Shown here piece after piece: positions 52,652-60,563 of a stretch of 64,000 bases of DNA. The notes beneath the pieces were generated by a model, which saw only the letters and a program-made list of their open reading frames with translations, searched no databases and was not told the DNA's origin. Origin of the DNA: Verrucomicrobiota bacterium (GTDB lineage Bacteria > Verrucomicrobiota > Verrucomicrobiia > Opitutales > Opitutaceae). The stretch covers positions 62,001-126,000 of the forward strand of contig JAQGOP010000012.1 of assembly GCA_028293545.1 (NCBI GenBank). The letters run 5' to 3'. Positions within the stretch are counted from its first letter, which is position 1; the number at the start of each line of letters is the position of its first letter. The position numbers and the translations under genes are program-made.

Positions 52652-54586
52652 ATGGACGACACGCCCGCCAAGGAAAATCCCCCCAAGGATTTCAACAAAC
52701 TCGACCTGAGCCAGCTCCAAGGTTTCAGCTTCGGCACCCAATGGGCCCAGGATAAAAATCCTGCGCCATCCCGCCCCGATGCGCGCACGGATCGTCCGTC
52801 GCGTGACGGTGGCGATCGCCGGGATGCCCCGCGCGACCGCCGCGCGTTTCGTCGTCCCGCCGGCCCAGCGACCGGCGCGCCCGACAATCGCCCTCCGTCG
52901 GAAGACGGCGCAGCCGATCGTCGCCAGCCGGCCGACCGTCGCCAGGGCCCGGGCCAGGGTTACCAAGGCGGCCCGCGTCGCGACGGCCCCGGCGGCGGCG
53001 ATAATCGCGGTTCGCGCTACGCCGATCGCGGCGAACACCAGGAGCGCGGGCCGTACGACAGCCCGTATTTCAGCGCCACGTTTTATCCCGAGGACACCAG
53101 TTTCAACGCCCTCGCGAAGACCATCCGCTCGTCCTGCCGCACCATCGAGCTCTTCGAAATCGCGCGCACCGTCATCGACAAGCTCGATCGTTTCGTCGTC
53201 GTCCTCATGCGCAAGCCCGCCGCGGGCGCCGATGCGAAACCCGCCCCGCTGTATGTTTCCGTGCCCGATGGCCTGCCGTTCGAAAGCGACGAAGCTGCCA
53301 TTGCCCACGTGCTCAGCACCCACCTCGACAAGTTCTTCGATCGCGCCGAGGTCGAGATCGAGCCGCCGAAGGGGAATTTCCAGGTCATCAACCGGTGCAC
53401 CGTGACCGGTGAACTGCTCGGGCCGCCGAATTACCACCGCTACAACCAGATCGTGCAGCAGCACTTCGCCGCCAAGATCCGCGGGATGTCCCTCGAGAAT
53501 TATCGGGGCCGCATCGAAACCGTGCGCGACCCGGAGGTCGTCGCCCAATGGCTGGAGAAGATGAAGAAAACCACGCGTTATTCGTGGAAGACTGGCGGAA
53601 AAATCACGAAGCCCGCCGTTGCAGCCGACGGCGCCAACCCGGCCGACGCTACTGTGGCAGTGCCGGCGCCGGAAGCCGTCGCGACCGAATCTCCTGCCCC
53701 GAGCGAAGCGACCGAGGTCGCTCCGCCGGCAGCCGCCGAAGTTGCGCCGACCCCGGCAGCAGCTCCTGCGACCGATGGCGCCACCGACGCGCCCGCCGCC
53801 CCGGCTGCGCTCACGTTCGACACGTTTGAGGAAGCGCGCACATACCTGCTGGCCCAAGCGCGCGACAAAATTGTGCGCGCGTCCGATACCGCGCGTTTCC
53901 ACGGCAAGATCGCGGAGGAGCTTCCCGCCGGCGAAATTCGCCGCGCGACCGAAGGCGCCCTCGAACGCCAACGCCGGTTTCCGCTCGATACGGCCAACGC
54001 CCTTCGCGGGCGTCTCCGCCGCGAGCGCTTCACCATCTTCAAGAAAGGCTCGAAGGGCGTCTCCTACGTTTGCGCCGTGAAGCGCAAATTCCGGGTGCCC
54101 GGCCAGGCGTTCTCGGACAGCATCGGCACGCTCATCTCCTTCATCGAGGCCCACCCGATGATCCGCGCCAGCGAACTGACTTCGAAGTTCCTCGGCGTAA
54201 AATCAGCTCCTCCCGCGAAACCCGCGGGCGAGGCCGCCGAGGGAACCGCCCCCGCCGCTGCGCCGGTCGAGCCCGTGCTGACGATCGAGGAGCGCGCGAA
54301 AATTTCCCGCATGCAGGGCGACCTGCGCTGGCTGGTGACCGAAGGCTATGTGACCGAGTTCATCGATGGCCGGCTCTTTGCGCCGCCGCCGATGGTCGAG
54401 GCCCGCAAGAAGGAAGTGGAAGGCGATGAACACGACCCGGAGAATTTCCCGGACGTGCCCGCGTCGTCCGCGCCTTTTGAAGCCAAGCCCGCCGACGCTT
54501 CTCCCGCCCCCGACGTGCCTGTGGCAGAAACTCCGGCGCCCGCGCCGGACGCTCCCGCCGCGGATGCCGCTGGGCATACGGACTGA
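52652..54586 (+). CDS. Large conserved-looking protein with RG-rich and Pro/Ala-rich disordered parts
   Basis: A 644-residue protein, not recognised. Residues 1-135 are Arg/Gly/Asp-rich and disordered, with many RRD, GGD and RG pairs. Residues about 138-312 are a folded domain (SPYFSATFYPEDTSFNALAK, YHRYNQIVQQHFAAKIRGM). A Pro/Ala/Thr linker (about 320-390) separates it from a second folded part (about 390-510; EEARTYLLAQARDKIVRASD, then FRVPGQAFSDSIGTLISFIE) and a third short one (ISRMQGDLRWLVTEGYVTEF). The tail is Pro/Ala-rich. The RG-rich start suggests RNA binding, which is inference only. It has no signal peptide. Confidence 0.85.
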   Translation: MDDTPAKENPPKDFNKLDLSQLQGFSFGTQWAQDKNPAPSRPDARTDRPSRDGGDRRDAPRDRRAFRRPAGPATGAPDNRPPSEDGAADRRQPADRRQGPGQGYQGGPRRDGPGGGDNRGSRYADRGEHQERGPYDSPYFSATFYPEDTSFNALAKTIRSSCRTIELFEIARTVIDKLDRFVVVLMRKPAAGADAKPAPLYVSVPDGLPFESDEAAIAHVLSTHLDKFFDRAEVEIEPPKGNFQVINRCTVTGELLGPPNYHRYNQIVQQHFAAKIRGMSLENYRGRIETVRDPEVVAQWLEKMKKTTRYSWKTGGKITKPAVAADGANPADATVAVPAPEAVATESPAPSEATEVAPPAAAEVAPTPAAAPATDGATDAPAAPAALTFDTFEEARTYLLAQARDKIVRASDTARFHGKIAEELPAGEIRRATEGALERQRRFPLDTANALRGRLRRERFTIFKKGSKGVSYVCAVKRKFRVPGQAFSDSIGTLISFIEAHPMIRASELTSKFLGVKSAPPAKPAGEAAEGTAPAAAPVEPVLTIEERAKISRMQGDLRWLVTEGYVTEFIDGRLFAPPPMVEARKKEVEGDEHDPENFPDVPASSAPFEAKPADASPAPDVPVAETPAPAPDAPAADAAGHTD

Positions 54587-54600
54587 ATTCCGCCCGCGCC

Positions 54601-55074
54601 ATGCGTCCGGATCCCTCCGTCGCGGAGGTTGAGGCTTACCTGCATCGTCACATCCCCCTGTCCGCAGACATGGGCGTGTCAGTCGTAGCCTGCGACGCGC
54701 AAGGCGCCACCCTCCGCGCGCCGCTCGAGCCCAACATCAATCACCGCGCCACCGTTTTCGGCGGAAGTGCTTCCGCCGTCGCGATCCTCTCGGCCTGGAC
54801 CTGGCTTCATTTCGCATTGCGAGCCGCGGGCCAGGAACCGCGCCTCGTCATCCAGCGCAACAGCGTCGAATACCTCGCGCCGATCACGGCCGTCTTTGAA
54901 GCGCGTTGCGAGGCGCTGCCGTGTGAAATGCTGGGTCGATTCATCCGCACGCTGGAGCGCCACGGAAAAGCCCGGGCCGTGATGCCGGCGGAACTGAGAT
55001 GCGCGGGAAAGATCGTCGCGACCTTCTCCGGCGAATTCGTCGCGATGAAGGTGCCGGCCCGCGAGATTACCTGA
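54601..55074 (+). CDS. YiiD C-terminal-type thioesterase-like protein
   Basis: A 157-residue hot-dog fold protein. NHRATVFGGSASAVAILSAW is the hallmark segment of the YiiD_C putative thioesterase family, here as a stand-alone domain without the acetyltransferase part of YiiD. Substrate unknown. It begins 15 bases after the previous stop, and its end overlaps the convergent tsaE gene by 8 bases. Confidence 0.8.
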   Translation: MRPDPSVAEVEAYLHRHIPLSADMGVSVVACDAQGATLRAPLEPNINHRATVFGGSASAVAILSAWTWLHFALRAAGQEPRLVIQRNSVEYLAPITAVFEARCEALPCEMLGRFIRTLERHGKARAVMPAELRCAGKIVATFSGEFVAMKVPAREIT

Positions 55075-55504
55075 GTCGCAGCGTGTGCCGTTCGTCGGCC
55101 GCGATCCCGAGGTCGAGGTGCAGCGCGCCCACGGGCAGCCATGCCCCAATTTTTTCCGGCCACTCGACCGCGAGGCACCACGGCGGGACGAGGAAATCCT
55201 CCAGGAGCAGGTCCTCGATTTGTTTCGGGCTTTCCAACCGGTAGGCGTCGAGGTGCACCAGCGTGCGGCCCTTCGTGCCTCGATGGATGTTGTAGATCGT
55301 GAAAGTCGGGCTCGTCACGGCCTCGACGATGCCGAAGCCCCGCGCGAGGCCTTGCACGAAGGTCGTTTTGCCCACGCCAAGGTTGCCGTGCAGCGCGAGC
55401 GTCGTGTCGCCGGCCAAGGCGCGGGCGAGTTCGCTCGCGAGCTCCTGTGTTTCCACCGCTGAAGCCGTCGTCACCCCGGCGCGAAGCTCTTCAAGAATCC
55501 TCAT
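55067..55504 (-). CDS. tsaE: tRNA threonylcarbamoyladenosine biosynthesis ATPase TsaE
   Basis: A 145-residue P-loop protein with Walker A LHGNLGVGKTTFVQGLARG and the conserved SPTFTIYNIHRG and HLDAYRLESP segments. TsaE drives the TsaB-TsaD cycle that makes t6A37 in tRNA. It is the last gene of a minus-strand run CPBP-thiL-tsaE, 27 bases after thiL. Confidence 0.93.
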   Translation of the reverse strand: MRILEELRAGVTTASAVETQELASELARALAGDTTLALHGNLGVGKTTFVQGLARGFGIVEAVTSPTFTIYNIHRGTKGRTLVHLDAYRLESPKQIEDLLLEDFLVPPWCLAVEWPEKIGAWLPVGALHLDLGIAADERHTLRLR

Positions 55505-55531
55505 GCGGCGAATTTCGGGCAGGTCTTCATG

Positions 55532-56500
55532 TCACGTGTTGAGCGACATGACGGATCGGGCCGGAGCCGCGGAGAGGTGTTCGTAACCGTGAAATCGGGC
55601 GAGGTCCACGGCGCCGCTTGGCAGCTTTCCGGCGCGCGCGAACTGGCCGATGCAGGTCAGGCGTGTGGCGGGAAATCTGCCTCGCCACGCGCGTTCGAAG
55701 GCCGCGCGGCCGGATTTCGTATGATAGGTGAAAACAAGCTCGTAGTCTTCACCGTCGGTCAGTGCCGCTTCCACCGACGCCCCGGGCCGGCGCGGCAGGC
55801 CGCCGGGCAAAATCGCCGCGCAGGCGCCGCGCGGGGTCAGCGCGTGAAGGTCCTTCGCGAGGCCGTCGCTGAGATCCATCATCGATCGCACCGCGGCCCG
55901 GCGTGCGAGCCACGCGCCTTCCGCGAGCCGGGGCGTGAAACGAAAATGATGACCGCCCCGACTGCCCCCCAGGACACCTGTCGTATAGATCCAATCCCCG
56001 AGCTGCGCGCCGACGCGTGTCAACACGCGCGGGCCCGTCGCTTCGCCCAGCAGCGTAAGGCTCGCGGCAAACCCACCGTCAGCCTGCGTCACATCGCCGC
56101 CGACGATCGGGACCCGGTATTCGCGGGCGCAGGCGGCGAGCCCCCGGTAAAATTGCTCGAGCCAGCGCACGTCCACGGATCCTCCCATGATCAAGGACAC
56201 GACAGCGGCGGAAGGTCGCCCGCCCATCGCGGCCAGGTCGCTGAGATTTCGCTTGAGCAGCTTCGCCCCGACCATGCGCGGCGGGACTGAGTCGTCGAAA
56301 TGGCGGTTGTGCACCACCGGGTCGACCGTGAGCAGCTGCGGCGCGCGCGCGCGCGGCAGCACGGCGCAATCGTCACCGATTCCAAATGGAGCGCGTGGCG
56401 AGGCGTTGGCCAGCCAGCGGCGAATCGCGGCAATCAACTCCTCCTCGCCGAGCGCGGCGACGGAGTTTCGAAATTGAGGGGTGAAGGTTTTCACGGTCAA
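55532..56500 (-). CDS. thiL: Thiamine-monophosphate kinase ThiL
   Basis: A 322-residue kinase that forms thiamine diphosphate. FGIGDDCAVLPRARAPQLLT, then NLSDLAAMGGRPSAAVVSL, IVGGDVTQADGG and MMDLSDGLAKDL are family blocks with the metal Asp residues. The start at 56500 is TTG and overlaps the CPBP stop as TTGA; a GTG two codons on is the other option. Its product, ThDP, is the cofactor of the E1 enzymes at the left end of the window, though the two loci are far apart. Confidence 0.93.
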   Translation of the reverse strand: MTVKTFTPQFRNSVAALGEEELIAAIRRWLANASPRAPFGIGDDCAVLPRARAPQLLTVDPVVHNRHFDDSVPPRMVGAKLLKRNLSDLAAMGGRPSAAVVSLIMGGSVDVRWLEQFYRGLAACAREYRVPIVGGDVTQADGGFAASLTLLGEATGPRVLTRVGAQLGDWIYTTGVLGGSRGGHHFRFTPRLAEGAWLARRAAVRSMMDLSDGLAKDLHALTPRGACAAILPGGLPRRPGASVEAALTDGEDYELVFTYHTKSGRAAFERAWRGRFPATRLTCIGQFARAGKLPSGAVDLARFHGYEHLSAAPARSVMSLNT

Positions 56501-57300
56501 AGGTCGACGCCGGCCATGACGAGCAAGGTCGCCATCAGGTTGAAGAGCGCGTGCGCCACCATGGTCGTGCTGATCCGTCCGGTGCGTTCGTAAGCGAGCG
56601 AGAAAATTATCCCCAGCGCCACAAGGGGAGCGAAGCTGGCCACGTTCATGTGCATCAAACCGAAAATGACCGCGGGCAGGAGCAGCGCCGCCCAGCGCGG
56701 CAGGTGGGAGCGCACGAAGCGGAAAATCCCGGCACGGAAAAGCAGCTCCTCGTTGATCGGAGCAATCACGATCGCGCTAAACAGGAGGATCGCGAACGGC
56801 AGCGACGAGCGCGCGTTCCGCAGGAGGTCGATCGCTTCCTGCTGCGGTGCGTCGATGTGGCAGAGCTTGAGGAGCCCGAGCCAGAGGAGGCTGACGACGG
56901 ACACGACCGGGACCGAAATCAAAAAGACGGCGCCGCCCGCAAGGATCGGATTGGTCGGGAAGGGCGCCGGTTTTGCCGGCCGGCTCCGTCGCCCGAGCGT
57001 CAGGGCGAACGCCATTACTCCCGCCAGCATGCCGAACTGGAAAATCGCCGTCGACAGGATGAGTTCATATTCGCGTCCGAGCGCCGCTTGCTTGATCCAG
57101 TGGCTTGCGGCCATCGGTGCGAGGAAACCGCCGGCGATCACCAGCCAGACAAAGACAAAAAAATCCGTCCCGCTCGCGGGCCAAGTCGTCAGCCGGGGCG
57201 GGGTCTCTCGCGCCTCTTTCCGCAGGCCGTATCGCCACAGGAGCACGAGCCCGCCAAAGATCAGCGCGATTTCGGTGAGCATGAGGTCGCCTGGAGACAT
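56497..57300 (-). CDS. CPBP family intramembrane metalloprotease
   Basis: A 267-residue membrane protein with about seven helices. The CPBP/Abi motifs are present: INEELLFRAGIFRF (EExxxR) and VIFGLMHMN (FxxxH), which place the putative catalytic Glu and His in the membrane. Bacterial substrates are mostly unknown. First gene of the run with thiL. Confidence 0.9.
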   Translation of the reverse strand: MSPGDLMLTEIALIFGGLVLLWRYGLRKEARETPPRLTTWPASGTDFFVFVWLVIAGGFLAPMAASHWIKQAALGREYELILSTAIFQFGMLAGVMAFALTLGRRSRPAKPAPFPTNPILAGGAVFLISVPVVSVVSLLWLGLLKLCHIDAPQQEAIDLLRNARSSLPFAILLFSAIVIAPINEELLFRAGIFRFVRSHLPRWAALLLPAVIFGLMHMNVASFAPLVALGIIFSLAYERTGRISTTMVAHALFNLMATLLVMAGVDL

Positions 57301-57431
57301 GGCCGACGAGTGCGGACGAAAAGCGGGATGCGCGCAACGCCAACCGCGACGGCCGGATGGAGTTTCAACGGATCACGGAAAAAGCGTGAACGTGGCCGCC
57401 GTCGAAATTCGCCGCGACTCCGCGGCATCCG

Positions 57432-58724
57432 TCACGACCCGAACTGCCCGCGGTCGAACACCACCCGCCCATCCACGATCGTGACCTTGACCCGGCCCGT
57501 GAGCGTCTGTCCGTGCCAGGGAGAATTGCTCGACTTGCTGAATCCCGCCTTCGCGTCGTAACGCCATTTTTCCGCCGGGTCGAACAGGCAGATGTCGGCC
57601 GCCGCGCCCGCCGCGAGGGTCCCGGCGGGCAGGCCGAGGATGCGCGCGGGCTGCTGCGTCATGAGGTCCACGACGTGCGTCAGTTTGAATTTGTTCTGCT
57701 TCACCAGCACCTCGAGCGAGACGGGGAGCGCAGTTTCAAGGCCGAGGATACCGTTCGGCGCGTAGTCGAACTCCTTGTCCTTCTCATAATCCGTGTGCGG
57801 CGCGTGGTCGGTGGAAATGCAGTCGAGCGTGCCGTCGCGCAGGCCCGCGATGATTTCCCGGCGATCCGATGCCGTGCGCAGCGGGGGGTTCATCTTGAAG
57901 TTCGTGTCGTAGGTCCGGAGCTCGTCGTCGGTGAACGCGAGGTGATGCGGGGTCGCCTCGGCGGTGATCTTCACGCCGCGCTCCTTCGCGCGGCGGATGA
58001 TGCCGACGGAATATTTCGAGGAGATGTGCTGCAGGTGGATATGCGCACCGGTGTATTCCGAGAGGATGACGTTGCGTGCGACGATGATGTCCTCCGCCGC
58101 GCGCGGCCAGCCGCGCAACCCGAGCCGCGTGGAAACCGAACCCTCGTTCATGACCGCGCCCTGCGTGAGCGACGCGTCCTGGCAGTGATCCATGATCGGC
58201 AGGTCAAACATCTTCGCGTACTCGCACGCGCGCCGCATGAGCTCGTTGCTTTGCACGCAGTCACCATCGTCGGTGATGGCGACCGCGCCCGCGCGTTTGA
58301 GCGAGCCGATCGGCGCGAGCGCCTGGCCTTTTTGCCCGACTGTAATGCAGCCCGTCGGGAGGACCTTGATGACGGCGTCGCGCCGCGTGGCGTCGTTGAT
58401 GAACTGGATCGTGCCGGCATTGTCCGCGACGGGCGCGGTGTTCGGCATGCAGACCACCGTGGTGAATCCGCCCGCCGCCGCCGCGCGGGATCCGGTGGCG
58501 ATCGTTTCCTTATGCGTCTGTCCCGGCTCGCGGAAATGGACGTGGATGTCGACGAGTCCCGGGCAGGCGACCAGGCCTTTGCCATCGATCACCTTCGTGG
58601 ACTTCTTGGCTGCGGCGGAAAGCGACGCGACGATCTTTCCGTCGGAGACAAAAACGTCGCCGACCGCATTGCGCTTGGCGGCCGGGTCGATGACGAGGGC
58701 GTTACGAATCCAAAGGGAAGACAT
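57432..58724 (-). CDS. pyrC: Dihydroorotase
   Basis: A 430-residue amidohydrolase of the type I dihydroorotase class, which cyclises carbamoyl-aspartate in pyrimidine synthesis. The metal motif DIHVHFREPGQTHKE, the carboxylated-Lys region and CISTDHAPHTDYEK are visible. The frame opens at 58751, but the ATG at 58724 (MSSLWIRNALVID) is the normal family start. It is preceded by the pyrB gene with a hairpin-forming gap of about 170 bases. Confidence 0.95.
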   Translation of the reverse strand: MSSLWIRNALVIDPAAKRNAVGDVFVSDGKIVASLSAAAKKSTKVIDGKGLVACPGLVDIHVHFREPGQTHKETIATGSRAAAAGGFTTVVCMPNTAPVADNAGTIQFINDATRRDAVIKVLPTGCITVGQKGQALAPIGSLKRAGAVAITDDGDCVQSNELMRRACEYAKMFDLPIMDHCQDASLTQGAVMNEGSVSTRLGLRGWPRAAEDIIVARNVILSEYTGAHIHLQHISSKYSVGIIRRAKERGVKITAEATPHHLAFTDDELRTYDTNFKMNPPLRTASDRREIIAGLRDGTLDCISTDHAPHTDYEKDKEFDYAPNGILGLETALPVSLEVLVKQNKFKLTHVVDLMTQQPARILGLPAGTLAAGAAADICLFDPAEKWRYDAKAGFSKSSNSPWHGQTLTGRVKVTIVDGRVVFDRGQFGS

Positions 58725-58731
58725 GGGAATC

Positions 58732-58886
58732 AAAGCTCCAACAGCCAGCATCCAAGCTCCAGTGAAACCCCCGCCGCTGAAAGACGGGTTGGGGAAACCT
58801 TGAAGCCTGAAATTCGAACGGGTTGGTTGAGTTGAAAATGGGTCATGGAAGATTCACTGGAGCTTGAGGTTGGAGCTTGGAGCTTT
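58732..58886. repeat. Long inverted repeat between pyrB and pyrC
   Basis: The arms are 58732-58766 (AAAGCTCCAACAGCCAGCAT and on, ending CTCCAGTGAA) and 58852-58886 (ATTCACTGGAGCTTGAGGTT and on, ending AGCTTT), near reverse complements of about 35 bases with an 85-base loop. Within each arm AGCTCCA recurs. On the minus-strand transcript this would form a hairpin between the pyrB and pyrC cistrons. Confidence 0.75.
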
Positions 58887-58896
58887 CGTTCTGCTC

Positions 58897-59850
58897 TCAC
58901 CTCGGGTCAGGCCCGGCGTAAACGTTCTCCGGCTGGCCGCCGGAGCAAAGGTAGAGGACCGCCATGCGGACGGCGATGCCGTTGGTCACCTGTTGGAGGA
59001 TCACGCTGCGCTCGCCGTCGGCGAGGTCGCTGTCGATTTCGACACCGCGGTTGATCGGGCCGGGATGCATGATGATCGCCTTCGGGTTGAGCCAGCCCGC
59101 GCGCGTCTTGTTGAGGCCGAACATGCTGGTGTACTCGCCGAGCGAGGGAAAATGACTGCTGGCCTGGCGCTCGTGCTGGATGCGCAGGAGCATCACGACT
59201 TCGGCGTCGGCGAGCGCGGACTTCAGGTCGTGGGAAACCTTGACGCCCAGGTCGGTGAACCAGTGCGGCACCAGCGTCGACGGTCCGACGAGCGTGACGT
59301 CGGCGCCCATTTTCGTGAGCGCATGTATATTGGAGCGAGCGACGCGGCTGAAAAGAATATCGCCGAGGATCACGACCTTCCGGCCCTTGAGGGCGCCGAG
59401 GTGCTCGCGCATCGTAAAGGTGTCGAGCAGGCCCTGCGTCGGATGCTCATGCGCCCCGTCGCCGGCATTGATCACCGGGATGTTGAGGATCTTGGAGAGG
59501 TAGAGCGGGGAGCCGGCGGCGGCGTGGCGGATCACGATCATGTCGGCCTGGAGGGCCTCGATGTTCTGGGCGGTGTCGCGCAGCGTTTCGCCTTTTGAGG
59601 TGCTCGAGCTGTTGCCGTCGAGGGAAATGACATCGGCGCTGAGGCGCTTTGCCGCCATGTCGAACGCCATGCGCGTCCGGGTGCTTGGCTCGAGGAACAG
59701 GTTGACGATGGTCTTGCCGCGCAACGCCGGCACTTTTTTCACGCTGCGCGAAAGCGTGCGCTTGAAGGCCGCCGCGGTGGCGTGGATCTGGTCGATCTCG
59801 GCGAGGGAAAGTTCCTCGAGCGTCAGAAGGTGGCGGCGGGTCCAGGGCAT
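58897..59850 (-). CDS. pyrB: Aspartate carbamoyltransferase catalytic chain
   Basis: A 317-residue enzyme joining carbamoyl phosphate to aspartate. EPSTRTRMAFDMA is the carbamoyl-phosphate motif and GAHEHPTQGLLDTFTM the second signature. It starts one base into the pyrR stop (TAATG), so translation is coupled. No regulatory pyrI chain is near. Confidence 0.96.
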   Translation of the reverse strand: MPWTRRHLLTLEELSLAEIDQIHATAAAFKRTLSRSVKKVPALRGKTIVNLFLEPSTRTRMAFDMAAKRLSADVISLDGNSSSTSKGETLRDTAQNIEALQADMIVIRHAAAGSPLYLSKILNIPVINAGDGAHEHPTQGLLDTFTMREHLGALKGRKVVILGDILFSRVARSNIHALTKMGADVTLVGPSTLVPHWFTDLGVKVSHDLKSALADAEVVMLLRIQHERQASSHFPSLGEYTSMFGLNKTRAGWLNPKAIIMHPGPINRGVEIDSDLADGERSVILQQVTNGIAVRMAVLYLCSGGQPENVYAGPDPR

Positions 59851-60461
59851 TAGGAAATTGCGGATTGCGGATTGCGGATCGCGGATTGACGAACCGCGCG
59901 GTCCTTGCCGGCTGGTGATTTCGGGGCCGCGGGTCCGATGCGGATGAGGTCGTGCTGCGGATTTTCGGGATCCAGGATGACGGACACTTTTTCGTTGGCC
60001 CCGGGAGCGAGCGTGTGGCCGATGTAGTCGGCGGCAATCGGGAGCAGGCGTCCACCGCGGTCGATCAGGACTGCAAGTTCGACCTTGGCGGGGCGCCCGT
60101 GATCGAAGAGTTCGTCGAGCGCGGCCTTGACGGTCCGCCCGGAGAACAGGACGTCGTCGACCAGGATGATAGTCGCACCGTCGACATCCGCGGGAATGTG
60201 CGTGGGCTCGAATTCCTTCGGGATCGGGTGGCGGCCGATGTCATCGCGGTGAAATGAAATGTCGACCGTCCCGGCAATCGCCGCCCGGACGCCCTTCGAA
60301 TGGCCGAGGATCGCGGCCAGCCGCCGCGCCAGTTCCACGCCGCCGTTCGCGATGCCGAGAAGCAGGATTTTATTGTGGCCATGGCGGGCGGAAATAGCGG
60401 CGGCCAGCTGCTCGATCGCAGCATGGATGTCTCCGGAACCGATGGTCTTGGTCGTGGCCAC
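59850..60461 (-). CDS. pyrR: PyrR bifunctional pyr regulator / uracil phosphoribosyltransferase
   Basis: A 203-residue protein with the PRPP loop TIILVDDVLFSGRTVKAALD and LAVLIDRGGRLLPI, the PyrR signature. In other bacteria it binds pyr mRNA to attenuate the operon, and it salvages uracil. The start is GTG. It leads pyrR-pyrB-pyrC. The last dozen residues (SAIRNPQSAIS) are translated from heptamer repeats, so the C-terminus is probably a late extension. Confidence 0.93.
   Translation of the reverse strand: MATTKTIGSGDIHAAIEQLAAAISARHGHNKILLLGIANGGVELARRLAAILGHSKGVRAAIAGTVDISFHRDDIGRHPIPKEFEPTHIPADVDGATIILVDDVLFSGRTVKAALDELFDHGRPAKVELAVLIDRGGRLLPIAADYIGHTLAPGANEKVSVILDPENPQHDLIRIGPAAPKSPAGKDRAVRQSAIRNPQSAIS
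59857..59884. repeat. Four tandem ATTGCGG heptamers at the pyrR 3' end
   Basis: ATTGCGG occurs at 59857, 59864 and 59871, with ATCGCGG at 59878, giving four direct copies with a 7-base period. They are read through as the end of PyrR. Confidence 0.85.
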
Positions 60462-60536
60462 GAGGCCCGTTTCTGACGGCTCGAATCGGGCGTGGGAAGG
60501 ATTTTCTAAGCGGCCGTTGGAGTCGGACGTCTCTCG

Positions 60537-60562
60537 GAGGCGGGTCGGAGACCGCGCCCTAC
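60537..60562. repeat. 26-bp gene-end repeat, copy 2
   Basis: Identical to 28090-28115 over 26 bases. It lies one base past the stop of the subtilisin-like protease gene (minus strand), the same position relative to its gene as copy 1, and could act as a transcript-end hairpin. Confidence 0.75.
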
Positions 60563-60563
60563 T

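Noticed and set aside
56501..57300. THI-box riboswitch near thiL
   Set aside because: thiL overlaps the upstream CPBP gene and there is no untranslated leader to hold one.
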